From: Bradyrhizobium sp. CER78
GTDB lineage: Bacteria; Pseudomonadota; Alphaproteobacteria; Rhizobiales; Xanthobacteraceae
Assembly: GCF_029846235.1 (NCBI RefSeq)
Contig: NZ_JARVWP010000009.1
Span: 248,001 to 312,000, forward strand
Direction of reading: 5' to 3'
DNA: 64,000 nucleotides
A program made the translations under genes and the position numbers. The first letter of the stretch is position 1; every line of letters starts with the position of its first letter. Below, piece after piece: positions 8,199-16,541 of this stretch. A model generated the notes under the pieces. It searched no databases and was not told the origin of the DNA. It was given only the letters and a program-made list of their open reading frames with translations.

Positions 8199-9233
8199 AT
8201 GACGACGACGGCGGCGCTCGAACTGGTGCAATTGACGAAGATGTACGGCGGCGTCACCGCCGTTGACGCCATCAACCTCAGGATTCCTGCCGGCTCCTAT
8301 TGCTGCCTGCTCGGGCCGTCCGGCTGCGGCAAGACATCGACACTGCGCATGGTGGCCGGTCATGAATCGGTGACCTCAGGCGACATCCTTGTCGGGCCGA
8401 AGAATGTGACGGACTTGCCGCCTGCCGATCGAAGCACGGCGATGATGTTCCAGTCTTACGCCCTGTTCCCTCATCTTTCCGTCATCGACAATGTCGGCTT
8501 CGCCTTGAAGATGAAAGGCGTAGCCAAGGCCGTGCGCCATGCCGAGGCCAGAAAATTGCTGGGGCTCGTCGACATGCAGCATTATGCGGCAAGGCTACCC
8601 GGCCAGCTTTCGGGCGGCCAGCAGCAGCGTGTGGCGCTGGCGCGCGCGCTGATCACCTCTCCCCAAATCCTGCTGCTGGATGAGCCGCTTTCGGCGCTTG
8701 ATCCGTTTTTGCGACTGCGGATGCGAGCCGAACTGAAAAAGCTGCAGCGCGAGCTCGGGCTGACCTTCATCCATGTGACGCACGGCCAAGACGAGGCGAT
8801 GGCGCTGGCCGACATCGTGGTGCTGATGAACGGCGGCCGGATCGAGCAGCAGGGTTCGCCGCGTGACATCTTCAACTATCCCCGAACCGAGTTCACGGCG
8901 AAATTCATTGGCGGCCACAACGTCATTGCCATGGGCTCCGAGACCTTCGCCATACGGGTCGATCGGCTGATGCTGAAGCGACCGAACGAAGCCGTTGCTG
9001 GTCCGTCGGTTGCAGGCACCATCAGCGAGATCGAATACCAGGGGACCTATGTCCGCGTCGTCATCGCTATCGACGGGGGACCCGAAATTTCGGCCCAGAT
9101 CACCGAAACCCAATTCGACGCAGCCCACTACGCCGTCGGTGAGCGTGTTCTTGCCACGTGGGATCCGGCGCAGGCCAGCCTTCTCAAGACCACCAGTTCT
9201 GCAATCGTCCGGTCGCCCGAAAAGGCGGCGTGA
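8199..9233 (+). CDS. ABC transporter ATP-binding protein, spermidine/putrescine (PotA) type
   Basis: The 344-residue ATPase has Walker A GPSGCGKT (39-46), Q-loop in MMFQSYALFP, signature LSGGQQQR (137-144), Walker B ILLLDEP (157-163) and a TOBE-like C-terminal domain (about 250-330), the layout of PotA-type importers. It energises uptake through the two permeases encoded downstream. Start chosen at ATG 8199; an in-frame ATG at 8190 is possible. It opens an operon with a Tat-exported binding protein, two permeases and a hydantoin/Asp-Glu racemase, so the solute may be a nucleobase breakdown product rather than a polyamine. Confidence 0.88.
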   Translation: MTTTAALELVQLTKMYGGVTAVDAINLRIPAGSYCCLLGPSGCGKTSTLRMVAGHESVTSGDILVGPKNVTDLPPADRSTAMMFQSYALFPHLSVIDNVGFALKMKGVAKAVRHAEARKLLGLVDMQHYAARLPGQLSGGQQQRVALARALITSPQILLLDEPLSALDPFLRLRMRAELKKLQRELGLTFIHVTHGQDEAMALADIVVLMNGGRIEQQGSPRDIFNYPRTEFTAKFIGGHNVIAMGSETFAIRVDRLMLKRPNEAVAGPSVAGTISEIEYQGTYVRVVIAIDGGPEISAQITETQFDAAHYAVGERVLATWDPAQASLLKTTSSAIVRSPEKAA

Positions 9234-9250
9234 CACCAAGGGAGATCATC

Positions 9251-10543
9251 ATGACCAAATCTTCGAAGCTCGGTCGTAGCATCAGCCGTCGCGCCATGTT
9301 GAAGGGCACCGCCGGAGCGGTCAGCCTTGCGGCAGGTTCAGGCATGATCACCGGATTTCCCTATATCCATGCGGCCGAGCCGAAAGTCCTGCGCTATCTC
9401 GGGACGGCGGTGAACGAAGGCGACGAGATCTCAAAGAAATGCCTGGAGGATACCGGGATCAAGATCGAATACATCACCGCAACTACCGACGACGTGACCA
9501 AGCGCGTGATCACCCAGCCCAACTCGTTCGATGTGCTGGATACCGAATATTTCTCGCTGAGGAAGCTCGTGCCGTCGGGCAACATCTTTGCGCTGGACGC
9601 CAAGAAGATCAAGGAATTCGGCAACATCACCCCGGTGTTCACCAAGGGCCAGTTGCCGAACGGCAAGAAGATCGGCGATCAGGGCACCGCGCCGTGGAAG
9701 GTGCTCTATCTCGAGGGGGCGAACTCGAAGACATTCTCCAAGACGCCGACCGAGTTCGTGACGCTGATCCCCACCGTCTACAACGCCGATACGCTCGGCA
9801 TCCGGCCCGACCTGATCAAGCGGCCGATTTCATCCTGGACCGAACTGCTCAACCCCGAATTCAAGGGCAAGGCCTCGATTCTCAACATTCCGTCGATTGG
9901 AATCATGGATGCCGCGATGGTGGTCGAAGCCAGCGGTCAACACACCTATGCCGACAAGGGCAACATGACGAAGCCCGAGATTGATCTCACCATGAAGATC
10001 ATGACGGAAGCCAAGAAGGCCGGCCAGTTCCGCGCGTTCTGGAAGGACTTCAACGAGTCCGTCAACCTGATGGCATCGGGTGAAACCGTCATCCAGTCGA
10101 TGTGGTCGCCCGCGGTCACCAAGGTACGCTCGATGGGAATCCCCTGCACCTTCCAGCCGCTCAAGGAAGGCTATCGATCGTGGGCGTCGGGCTTCTGCGT
10201 CTCGAAGGCGGTTTCGGGACCCAAGCTCGATTGGGCCTATGAATTCGTGAATTGGTATCTGTCGGGCTGGGCAGGCGCCTATCTCAATCGTCAGGGCTAT
10301 TATTCCGCTGTGCTGTCGACCGCCAAGGCCAACATGACGGCGGACGAGTGGGGCTACTGGATGGAAGGTAAGACCGCCGTCAACGACATCAAGGCACCCG
10401 ACGGCACCATTCTCGAGAAGGCCGGCGCCAAGCGTGACGGCGGATCCTACGACGATCGCATGGGCGCCGTCGCCTGCTGGAACGCGGTCATGGACGAGAA
10501 CGATTACATGGTGCGCAAGTGGAATGAATTCATCGCCGCTTGA
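9251..10543 (+). CDS. ABC transporter substrate-binding protein (family 1, PotD-like), Tat-exported
   Basis: The 430-residue protein begins with a twin-arginine signal (SRRAMLK at 12-18, then a hydrophobic stretch ending before AAEPKVL) and continues as an extracellular solute-binding family 1 protein. GGGAGA lies just before the ATG. It captures the solute in the periplasm for the neighbouring PotA/PotB/PotC-type components. Tat export suggests folding before secretion. The ligand cannot be read from sequence; the operon context suggests a nitrogen-rich small molecule such as a hydantoin, carbamoyl or polyamine compound. Confidence 0.85.
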   Translation: MTKSSKLGRSISRRAMLKGTAGAVSLAAGSGMITGFPYIHAAEPKVLRYLGTAVNEGDEISKKCLEDTGIKIEYITATTDDVTKRVITQPNSFDVLDTEYFSLRKLVPSGNIFALDAKKIKEFGNITPVFTKGQLPNGKKIGDQGTAPWKVLYLEGANSKTFSKTPTEFVTLIPTVYNADTLGIRPDLIKRPISSWTELLNPEFKGKASILNIPSIGIMDAAMVVEASGQHTYADKGNMTKPEIDLTMKIMTEAKKAGQFRAFWKDFNESVNLMASGETVIQSMWSPAVTKVRSMGIPCTFQPLKEGYRSWASGFCVSKAVSGPKLDWAYEFVNWYLSGWAGAYLNRQGYYSAVLSTAKANMTADEWGYWMEGKTAVNDIKAPDGTILEKAGAKRDGGSYDDRMGAVACWNAVMDENDYMVRKWNEFIAA

Positions 10544-10630
10544 TGCAATCCAGATGACTTGAGCGGCAGGACTTGCCGGGCCAAAGCGCATGGCAAGTCC
10601 TGCTTCGCCATCACCGCGACCGGCCTTTCA

Positions 10631-11512
10631 ATGACGCAAGACCGCAAGACCTTCGTTGCCTGGCTGCAAGCCGCACCGATGATGCTCGTTTTCGCGCTGT
10701 TCTTTCTGCTGCCGTTGCTCTTCGTGACGATCGTCAGCGCATGGGACTACAACGAATATGAGATGATTCCGGCCTTCAGCCTGCGCGGCTACACCGATAC
10801 GTTCGAAGGATGCATTGCCGACCTGCCCAATCTCTGCACCATCCTGAAGACCTATCTGAACACGCTGAAATTATGCCTGCTGACCTGGGGCCTGACCCTG
10901 CTGATCGGCTTTACTGTCGCCTATTTTCTCGCGTTCCACGTCCGATCCAAGACCTGGCAGATCGTGCTCACCCTGCTTTGCACCATCCCGTTCTGGACGT
11001 CGAACGTCATCCGCATGATTGCGTGGATTCCGCTTCTTGGCCGGAACGGATTGGTCAACAGGGGCCTCGAGGGCGCAGGTTTGATCAAACAGCCGCTGGA
11101 GTGGCTGCTGTTCTCCGAGTTTTCGGTCGTGCTCGCCCTCGTTCACCTCTTCACGTTCTTCATGGTGGTGCCGATCTTCAATTCGATGATCCGCATCGAC
11201 AAGCGGTTGATCGAAGCCGCCTATGATGCCGGCGCCAGCGGATGGCAGACGCTGGTGAACGTCATCATTCCGCTGACCAAACCCGGTATCGTCATCGGCT
11301 CGATCTTCGTGATCACGATCGTGATGGGAGATTTCGTCACGATAGGCGTGATGGGCGGCCAGCAGATTGCGTCCGCCGGGAAGATCATCGAGTCGCGCCT
11401 CAATGCGTTGCAATTCCCGGCGGCGGCAGCCAACGCGGTCATCCTGCTCGGCGTCACGATCCTGATCATTTCGGCGCTGACCCGGATCGTCGATATCCGT
11501 AAGGAGCTGTGA
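10631..11512 (+). CDS. ABC transporter permease, PotB type
   Basis: A 293-residue inner-membrane protein with about six hydrophobic segments and the EAA loop of binding-protein-dependent permeases (EAAYDAGASGWQTLVNVIIP). The ATG at 10631 is chosen because it starts directly before the first membrane segment. It ends 1 bp before the next permease gene, so the two are translated together and form a heterodimeric channel. Confidence 0.88.
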   Translation: MTQDRKTFVAWLQAAPMMLVFALFFLLPLLFVTIVSAWDYNEYEMIPAFSLRGYTDTFEGCIADLPNLCTILKTYLNTLKLCLLTWGLTLLIGFTVAYFLAFHVRSKTWQIVLTLLCTIPFWTSNVIRMIAWIPLLGRNGLVNRGLEGAGLIKQPLEWLLFSEFSVVLALVHLFTFFMVVPIFNSMIRIDKRLIEAAYDAGASGWQTLVNVIIPLTKPGIVIGSIFVITIVMGDFVTIGVMGGQQIASAGKIIESRLNALQFPAAAANAVILLGVTILIISALTRIVDIRKEL

Positions 11513-11513
11513 G

Positions 11514-12392
11514 ATGAGCGAGAGGCGGCCGAGGTCCTTTTACTTTCTCGCTGCGTTCTTCAGCGCCTATGTCCTGTTCCTCTATGGACCAATGTTCGCG
11601 ATCTACATCCTGTCGTTCCAAGGCCCCGATGGTGGTTTGACCTTCCCCATGAACGGCGTGTCGCTGGTGTGGTTCGGCAAGGTGTTCTCGGGTTCGGGCA
11701 TCGTCGACATCGGGGCAGCATTCAAGCGATCGCTTCAGCTCGGCCTCGTGGTCATGGTGTTGACGGTCGTTCTTTCCGTTTCGGCCGGCCTCGCCTTCCG
11801 CAGATCGTTCCGCGGTGCGACCTTGCTGTTTTATGTTGCGATCGCAAGCCTGATCATGCCCTCGATCATCACCTCGCTCGGCATCGCCCTGGAATTCCGC
11901 CTGCTTGACGATTTCATCATCAAGAGCGGCGCTGCGAATTGGACGACGGCGATGGGGCTTTTCACGTCCGGCCTCGGCGCGCATCTGACCTGGACCCTGC
12001 CCTTCGGCCTGTTGATCATGTTTGCGATCTTCAACAGGTTCGACGGTCGTCTTGAAGAGGCGGCGCGCGATCTCGGCGCAACGCCTTGGCAAACATTTCG
12101 CCATGTCGTGCTACCTATTATCCTGCCGTCCGTCGTCGGTATCGGCCTGTTCGGATTTACCTTGTCCTGGGACGAACTCGCGCGATCGAGCCAGACCATC
12201 GGCTCGGTCAACACACTGCCGCTCGAGTTGCAGGGTCTGACAACCACCGTGACAAAGCCGGACATCTATGCGCTGGGAACACTGACGAGCGCGGTATCCT
12301 TTCTCGTGATTCTTTCGGCGCTGGTTGTCATTCTCGTGCTTCAGGCCCGGCAACGACGCCACGGGTCGGACGCCGGCAAGGGAATGGTGTAG
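11514..12392 (+). CDS. ABC transporter permease, PotC type
   Basis: The 292-residue protein has about six membrane segments and the EAA loop EEAARDLGATPWQTFRHVVLP. It pairs with the PotB-type permease immediately upstream. The racemase gene starts 10 bp after its stop, showing that transport and metabolism are coupled in one operon. Confidence 0.88.
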   Translation: MSERRPRSFYFLAAFFSAYVLFLYGPMFAIYILSFQGPDGGLTFPMNGVSLVWFGKVFSGSGIVDIGAAFKRSLQLGLVVMVLTVVLSVSAGLAFRRSFRGATLLFYVAIASLIMPSIITSLGIALEFRLLDDFIIKSGAANWTTAMGLFTSGLGAHLTWTLPFGLLIMFAIFNRFDGRLEEAARDLGATPWQTFRHVVLPIILPSVVGIGLFGFTLSWDELARSSQTIGSVNTLPLELQGLTTTVTKPDIYALGTLTSAVSFLVILSALVVILVLQARQRRHGSDAGKGMV

Positions 12393-12402
12393 AACCAACC
12401 TC

Positions 12403-13137
12403 ATGCGCATCCTGATCGTCAACCCGAACACCACCGCCGCCATGACGGAAAAGATCGGCCGGGCCGGCCGCGCCGTTGCCGCCCAGGGGACGGAGATCAT
12501 CGCCGTCAACCCGGCGGATGGGCCGGTCTCCATCGAAGGTTATTATGACGAGGCATTTTCGGTGCCCGGGCTGCTGGCCGAAATCGTCCAAGGCGACGCA
12601 ACAGGCGTTTCTGCTCACATCATTGCTTGTTTCGACGATACCGGCCTTGATGCGGCGCGCTGCATCGCGCAGGCTCCCGTCATCGGTATCGGCGAGGCGG
12701 CGTTTCATTTGGCCACGATGCTCGGTCATCGCTTCACGGTCGTGACCACCCTCTCCCGGTCCATTGCGGCCGTTGAGAACAATCTTTTGAAGTACGGGCT
12801 GGCCAGCCGGTGCGCGAGGGTGCGCGCATGCGAAGTGCCCGTTCTGTCACTCGATGACCCCGCGTCCAATGCGGCCGCACAGATCAGCGCGGAAATCGAA
12901 CGATCCAAGCGGGAGGACCACGCCGAAGTGGTCGTGCTCGGATGCGCCGGCATGGCCGATTTGGCCGCGCGGCTTTCGGAAACCCACGGGCTGCCCGTGA
13001 TCGACGGGGTCGCGAGTGCGGTCAAGCTGGCGGAAGCGTTCGGAACGTTGGGTCTCAGGACATCCAAGATTGGGGCTTATGCGCAGCCGCGACCAAAGGC
13101 GTATCTCGGGTCTTTCGGACCATGCGAACCCCGTTAG
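12403..13137 (+). CDS. Asp/Glu/hydantoin racemase family protein
   Basis: The 244-residue protein begins MRILIVNPNTT, the typical start of hydantoin racemases, and has the two catalytic-type cysteines at C76 (ACFDDTG) and C181 (GCAGM). Family members racemise hydantoins or related amino-acid derivatives without cofactors in the cytosol. Together with the dihydropyrimidinase/hydantoinase-type gene 93 bp downstream, it suggests that the operon imports and processes a 5-substituted hydantoin or ureide. Allantoin racemase is an alternative in this family and would also suit a purine-degrading region. Confidence 0.82.
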   Translation: MRILIVNPNTTAAMTEKIGRAGRAVAAQGTEIIAVNPADGPVSIEGYYDEAFSVPGLLAEIVQGDATGVSAHIIACFDDTGLDAARCIAQAPVIGIGEAAFHLATMLGHRFTVVTTLSRSIAAVENNLLKYGLASRCARVRACEVPVLSLDDPASNAAAQISAEIERSKREDHAEVVVLGCAGMADLAARLSETHGLPVIDGVASAVKLAEAFGTLGLRTSKIGAYAQPRPKAYLGSFGPCEPR

Positions 13138-13230
13138 CGCCCCTTCTGCGATCCATGGCGACGGTCCGACGAACCAAGACTATACTATCTGAGGGCAAGC
13201 GAAGCCGGCAGATTCGACCGAGAATGCTAC

Positions 13231-14292
13231 ATGACGTTCGACACCATCATTCGCGGCGGCACCGTGGCGACAGCCTCCGACACCTTCCGGAGCGACGTCG
13301 GGATCTCGGCCGGACGGATCACTACCCTCGGGCTTGATCTCGGCGCCGCACGGCAGGTCATCGATGCCACCGATCGCCTGGTGTTGCCGGGCGGCATCGA
13401 CAGCCATGTCCATATCTCGCAGCCGAATGGCCCCGGCATCGTGATAGCCGATAATTTCGAAAGCGGCACGCGCGCCGCCGCCTTCGGCGGCAACACCATG
13501 GTGCTGCCGTTCTGCCTGCAGGAACGCGGACAGAGCCTGGGCCAAGCGGTGCGCGACTATCACGCCAAGGCCGACGGCAATTGCTGCGTCGACGTTAGCT
13601 TCCATCTCATCATCTCCGATCCGACCGAGCAGGTGCTCGGCCAGGAACTGCCGGCGCTGATCAAGGACGGCTACACCTCGTTCAAGGTATTCATGACCTA
13701 TGAGGACCTCGCGCTCAGCGATCGCCAGATCCTGGAAGTGATGTCGGTGGCGCGCGAGACCGGCGCGCTGGTGATGGTGCACGCGGAAAACTTCGATGCC
13801 ATCCGCTTCCTCACCGACCGCCTGGAACGAGCCGGCAAGACCGCGCCGAGGGGGCGCACCAGCTTCCGCTGGGTGCCGAACGGCATTCCCGATATCGAGA
13901 CGCGGCTGCCGATCCTGTTTTCCGAAGGCGTCTCCAAGGGACGCATCGATCTCAACCGCTTCGTCGCGTTGTCGGCGACCAACCACGACAAGACCTACGG
14001 CCTCTATCCACGCAAGGGCACGATCGCGGTCGGCTCGGATGCGGATATCGCGATCTGGGATCCAAAGCGCGAGGTCACGATCAGCCAGCAGATCCTGCAT
14101 CACGGCGCCGACTACACGCCGTATGAGGGACTCCGTGTCACCGGCTGGCCGATGACCACGCTGGTGCGTGGCGAGGTGGTCGTGTCGGATGGCGCGCTGA
14201 CCGGCCGCAAGGATCACGGCCAGCATCTTGCGCGGGACATCTCGTCCTTTGCGCCGCCGTTGGTGAGCGCGGGAACATATGTTCATGGTTGA
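13231..14292 (+). pseudogene. Dihydropyrimidinase/D-hydantoinase with large in-frame internal deletion
   Basis: The frame encodes 353 residues where the family has about 470. The N-terminal part is normal: metal-binding HVH (59-61), bridging lysine K152 in GYTSFKVFM, and H184 in VHAENFD. After KTAP (about residue 206, near 13846) the sequence jumps directly to RTSFRWVPNGIP, which in family members lies over 100 residues later. The lost segment normally supplies the third metal histidine and the SSDHCP aspartate, so hydrolysis of cyclic ureides is unlikely. The reading frame is kept, so it may still be translated. It lies between the hydantoin-racemase-family and nucleoside-deaminase genes. 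Confidence 0.8.
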
Positions 14293-14797
14293 CATCGCGG
14301 CATTGAGCCAGGAGCAAGCCGACGAGCATTTTCTGCGAAGGTCCTTTGATGTGGCGCGCCGGGCGCTCAGCCATGGCAACCATCCCTTCGGCGCAATTCT
14401 GGTCGACCACGACAGGCGGGTGCTGCTTGAAGTCGAAAATGGCTTCATGCCGCCACGCGACGGCACGGCGCATGCCGAGCGGTTGCTGGCAACACAGGCC
14501 TGCGTGACCCTTCCCGCCAGCGTCTTGCGCCAAGCAACGCTTTATTCTTCTGCGGAACCTTGCGCCATGTGTGCGGGCGCAATCTATTGGGCAGGCATCG
14601 GCCGGGTCGTCTATGGCCTGAGTGAGCATGCATTGCGCGAACTCACCGGCGACCACCCCGAGAATCCAACGCTCAACCTCCCTTGCCGCGAGGTATTCGG
14701 CAGCGGACAGCGCCCGACCGAAATCGTCGGACCCCTGCTTGAGACGGAGGCCGCGGCACTCCATCAAGACGTCTGGCAACGCAACCGAACCAGCTAA
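14279..14797 (+). CDS. Nucleoside/nucleobase deaminase (CMP/dCMP-deaminase superfamily)
   Basis: The 172-residue protein has the zinc and catalytic motifs HAE (65-67) and PCAMC (94-98), with the GNHPFGAILV region typical of guanine/tRNA-adenosine-type deaminases. The start overlaps the end of the dihydropyrimidinase gene by 14 bp (an alternative ATG is at 14285), so it is coupled to it. It likely deaminates a free base or nucleoside in the cytosol. A guanine or cytosine substrate would fit the surrounding nucleobase catabolism, but sequence alone does not decide. Confidence 0.82.
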   Translation: MFMVDIAALSQEQADEHFLRRSFDVARRALSHGNHPFGAILVDHDRRVLLEVENGFMPPRDGTAHAERLLATQACVTLPASVLRQATLYSSAEPCAMCAGAIYWAGIGRVVYGLSEHALRELTGDHPENPTLNLPCREVFGSGQRPTEIVGPLLETEAAALHQDVWQRNRTS

Positions 14798-14822
14798 GCT
14801 TAACTCCCTTGCCCGGCAACAG

Positions 14823-14856
14823 AAAAATGGCGCCGCGGGGAGCATCGCGGCGCCAT
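14823..14856 (-). terminator. Rho-independent terminator of the Tsx-like gene
   Basis: An 11-bp perfect stem (ATGGCGCCGCG with CGCGGCGCCAT) and an 8-nt loop are followed on the minus strand by TTTTT. It lies between two convergent genes. On the plus strand no T run follows, so it mainly serves the minus-strand gene. Confidence 0.85.
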
Positions 14857-14887
14857 CAGTGCCACCCGGAGGAACGGTCCAGGTGGA

Positions 14888-15985
14888 TCAGAACTTCACG
14901 CTGATGCCGGAATAGAGCGATTCCTCGGTGCAGGAATTATTGCTGACGCCGGCAGCGACGTTACAGACGACACTCTTGGCGTGGTCGAGGCCGAACTTGT
15001 TCTGCCAATAGCGATAGGCCACCCAGACGTCGACGAAGTGTGAGTATTTCGGACCCCAGAACGCCTTGCTCGCGTCGAAGGTCAGGCGGATCGGCTCGGA
15101 GTTGAGTTCGACCGCCGTGCTGATATTGGTGACCGGATTGAAGGCCATCGGCTCGTTCTCGGTGCCCTTCTTGCCGTACCAACCGGCGCGGCCGCTGATC
15201 GAGAAATACTGCATGTTCTCGGGCAGGAAGCCGAGATCCATGTAGTAGTTTACCTCGACGGCCCAGGTCGGCTTGAATTTGGTGTTGCCGTCGATGAGGC
15301 ACGTCACGCCCGGTACGCCCGGTCCGAACAGACCGCACTGGTCGAACGCGTTGTGATTGGAGAACTCGTAGTACATCAACGGCGACACGTTGATGTAACC
15401 CTTGTAGGGAAGATTGAATTCGAACTGGAGACCGGCAACGACGTCACGCTTGGCCGGCGCGAGGAAGTTGTTCTCCGTGTTGGCGTCCATGCCGACTTCG
15501 AACGAGATGTTGTTCAGCGGCCCCATGCTGAACGCCTTGGTGTTGAAGATCTGATTCCAGCCGAAGGTCGACCGGAACAGGCCGTAGATCTCGGTAGCGC
15601 CGGCGCAGGTGGCTGGAGCTCCGGTGATGGTCACGCCGACATTCGAGCACGGCGACGCCGGGTCGTTGTGATCCGACTTGTACATCGAGATTGTGAAGAA
15701 GTTCTGGCCATAGGCCCAGATGTCGAAGTGCGTAAAGGAATAGACCTGCTTTGCAGTCTTTCCGTCGATGCTACCGTCGGGGCGACGGGAGAAGACGCCG
15801 GGATCGGTACCGGAGAAGATGTACGAATAGGTCACGCGGTCGTCGATGACCAGAAAGAACGGCAGGTCGGCGGCCGGCTTGGGCGCCTTGACCGGCAGAT
15901 CGGCGGCGCTTGCAAGGTTAGTGGCTGCCGGCATCAGCCCGAGCGATAGCGCGGCGGCTGACAAGGTTCGGCGGAAATTGAACAT
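14888..15985 (-). CDS. Outer-membrane channel protein, Tsx/nucleoside-channel-like
   Basis: This 365-residue protein has a signal peptide ending ATNLASA followed by ADLPVKAPKP, a mature start often seen in Bradyrhizobium outer-membrane proteins. It has alternating beta-strand patterning and a C-terminal phenylalanine (SGISVKF), as used for barrel assembly. The pattern resembles nucleoside-specific channel proteins, which fits its place between pyrimidine genes and a nucleoside ABC importer. The ATG at 15985 is preferred over a TTG at 16000 because GGGGGT lies upstream of it. A strong terminator follows the gene. Confidence 0.68.
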   Translation of the reverse strand: MFNFRRTLSAAALSLGLMPAATNLASAADLPVKAPKPAADLPFFLVIDDRVTYSYIFSGTDPGVFSRRPDGSIDGKTAKQVYSFTHFDIWAYGQNFFTISMYKSDHNDPASPCSNVGVTITGAPATCAGATEIYGLFRSTFGWNQIFNTKAFSMGPLNNISFEVGMDANTENNFLAPAKRDVVAGLQFEFNLPYKGYINVSPLMYYEFSNHNAFDQCGLFGPGVPGVTCLIDGNTKFKPTWAVEVNYYMDLGFLPENMQYFSISGRAGWYGKKGTENEPMAFNPVTNISTAVELNSEPIRLTFDASKAFWGPKYSHFVDVWVAYRYWQNKFGLDHAKSVVCNVAAGVSNNSCTEESLYSGISVKF

Positions 15986-16541
15986 CGTGAAGACCCCCAA
16001 AGTGAAGCATCAGGAATTCAGGCTTCAATGAGAGCCTTGCGCAGCTTGGGGGCGGACAGGAAGCCTGAAGTTTTTTCAGCTGCTGATGCGAGTTTGATCA
16101 ACAACCTCTGCGAGTTGGTCCGGTTTGATCGGATCTGGCGAGCCAAAAATTCTGCTTCGACTGAATTCAGAACTTTTCAAATTATGCCCATCATTGTTCG
16201 GCTTCCGCGACATTTCCGCGCAACGCACGGAGCGCCGTCGACACGCGAAAAAGCCAGACAAAACCGCGTCATCGCGCTCTGCTCAAATTTCCGCCATCGT
16301 TGCCTAGCCCTGTGCGAATTGGGTCGACAGTCACAATTCTGCAACAGCGAGGTTCGGGTGCATGGCCGGCCGACGGCCAAGTCGCGCTGCGCCACGCACC
16401 GAGGACGCCCCCGTGGATTTACGGAAAAGCTCAACTATGCCGAAGGCTTGAGCAGCTGGTGGCGCTTTTTCGCTACTTACGCATGCAGGAAAACTGGCTC
16501 ACTATTGCCGCTCCCTCTCCTCATGAACGCGATATCCACGG
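15986..16541 (+). other. Intergenic region upstream of the BMP-type ABC operon
   Basis: I see no gene in these 556 bases between two divergently transcribed units. Both promoters must lie here, but I found no convincing sigma-54 box, riboswitch-like fold or operator. Confidence 0.5.

Noticed and set aside
16460..16475. Sigma-54-like TGGCGCTTTTTCGCTA before the BMP operon
   Set aside because: The distance between GG and GC is one base short, which sigma-54 does not normally tolerate.
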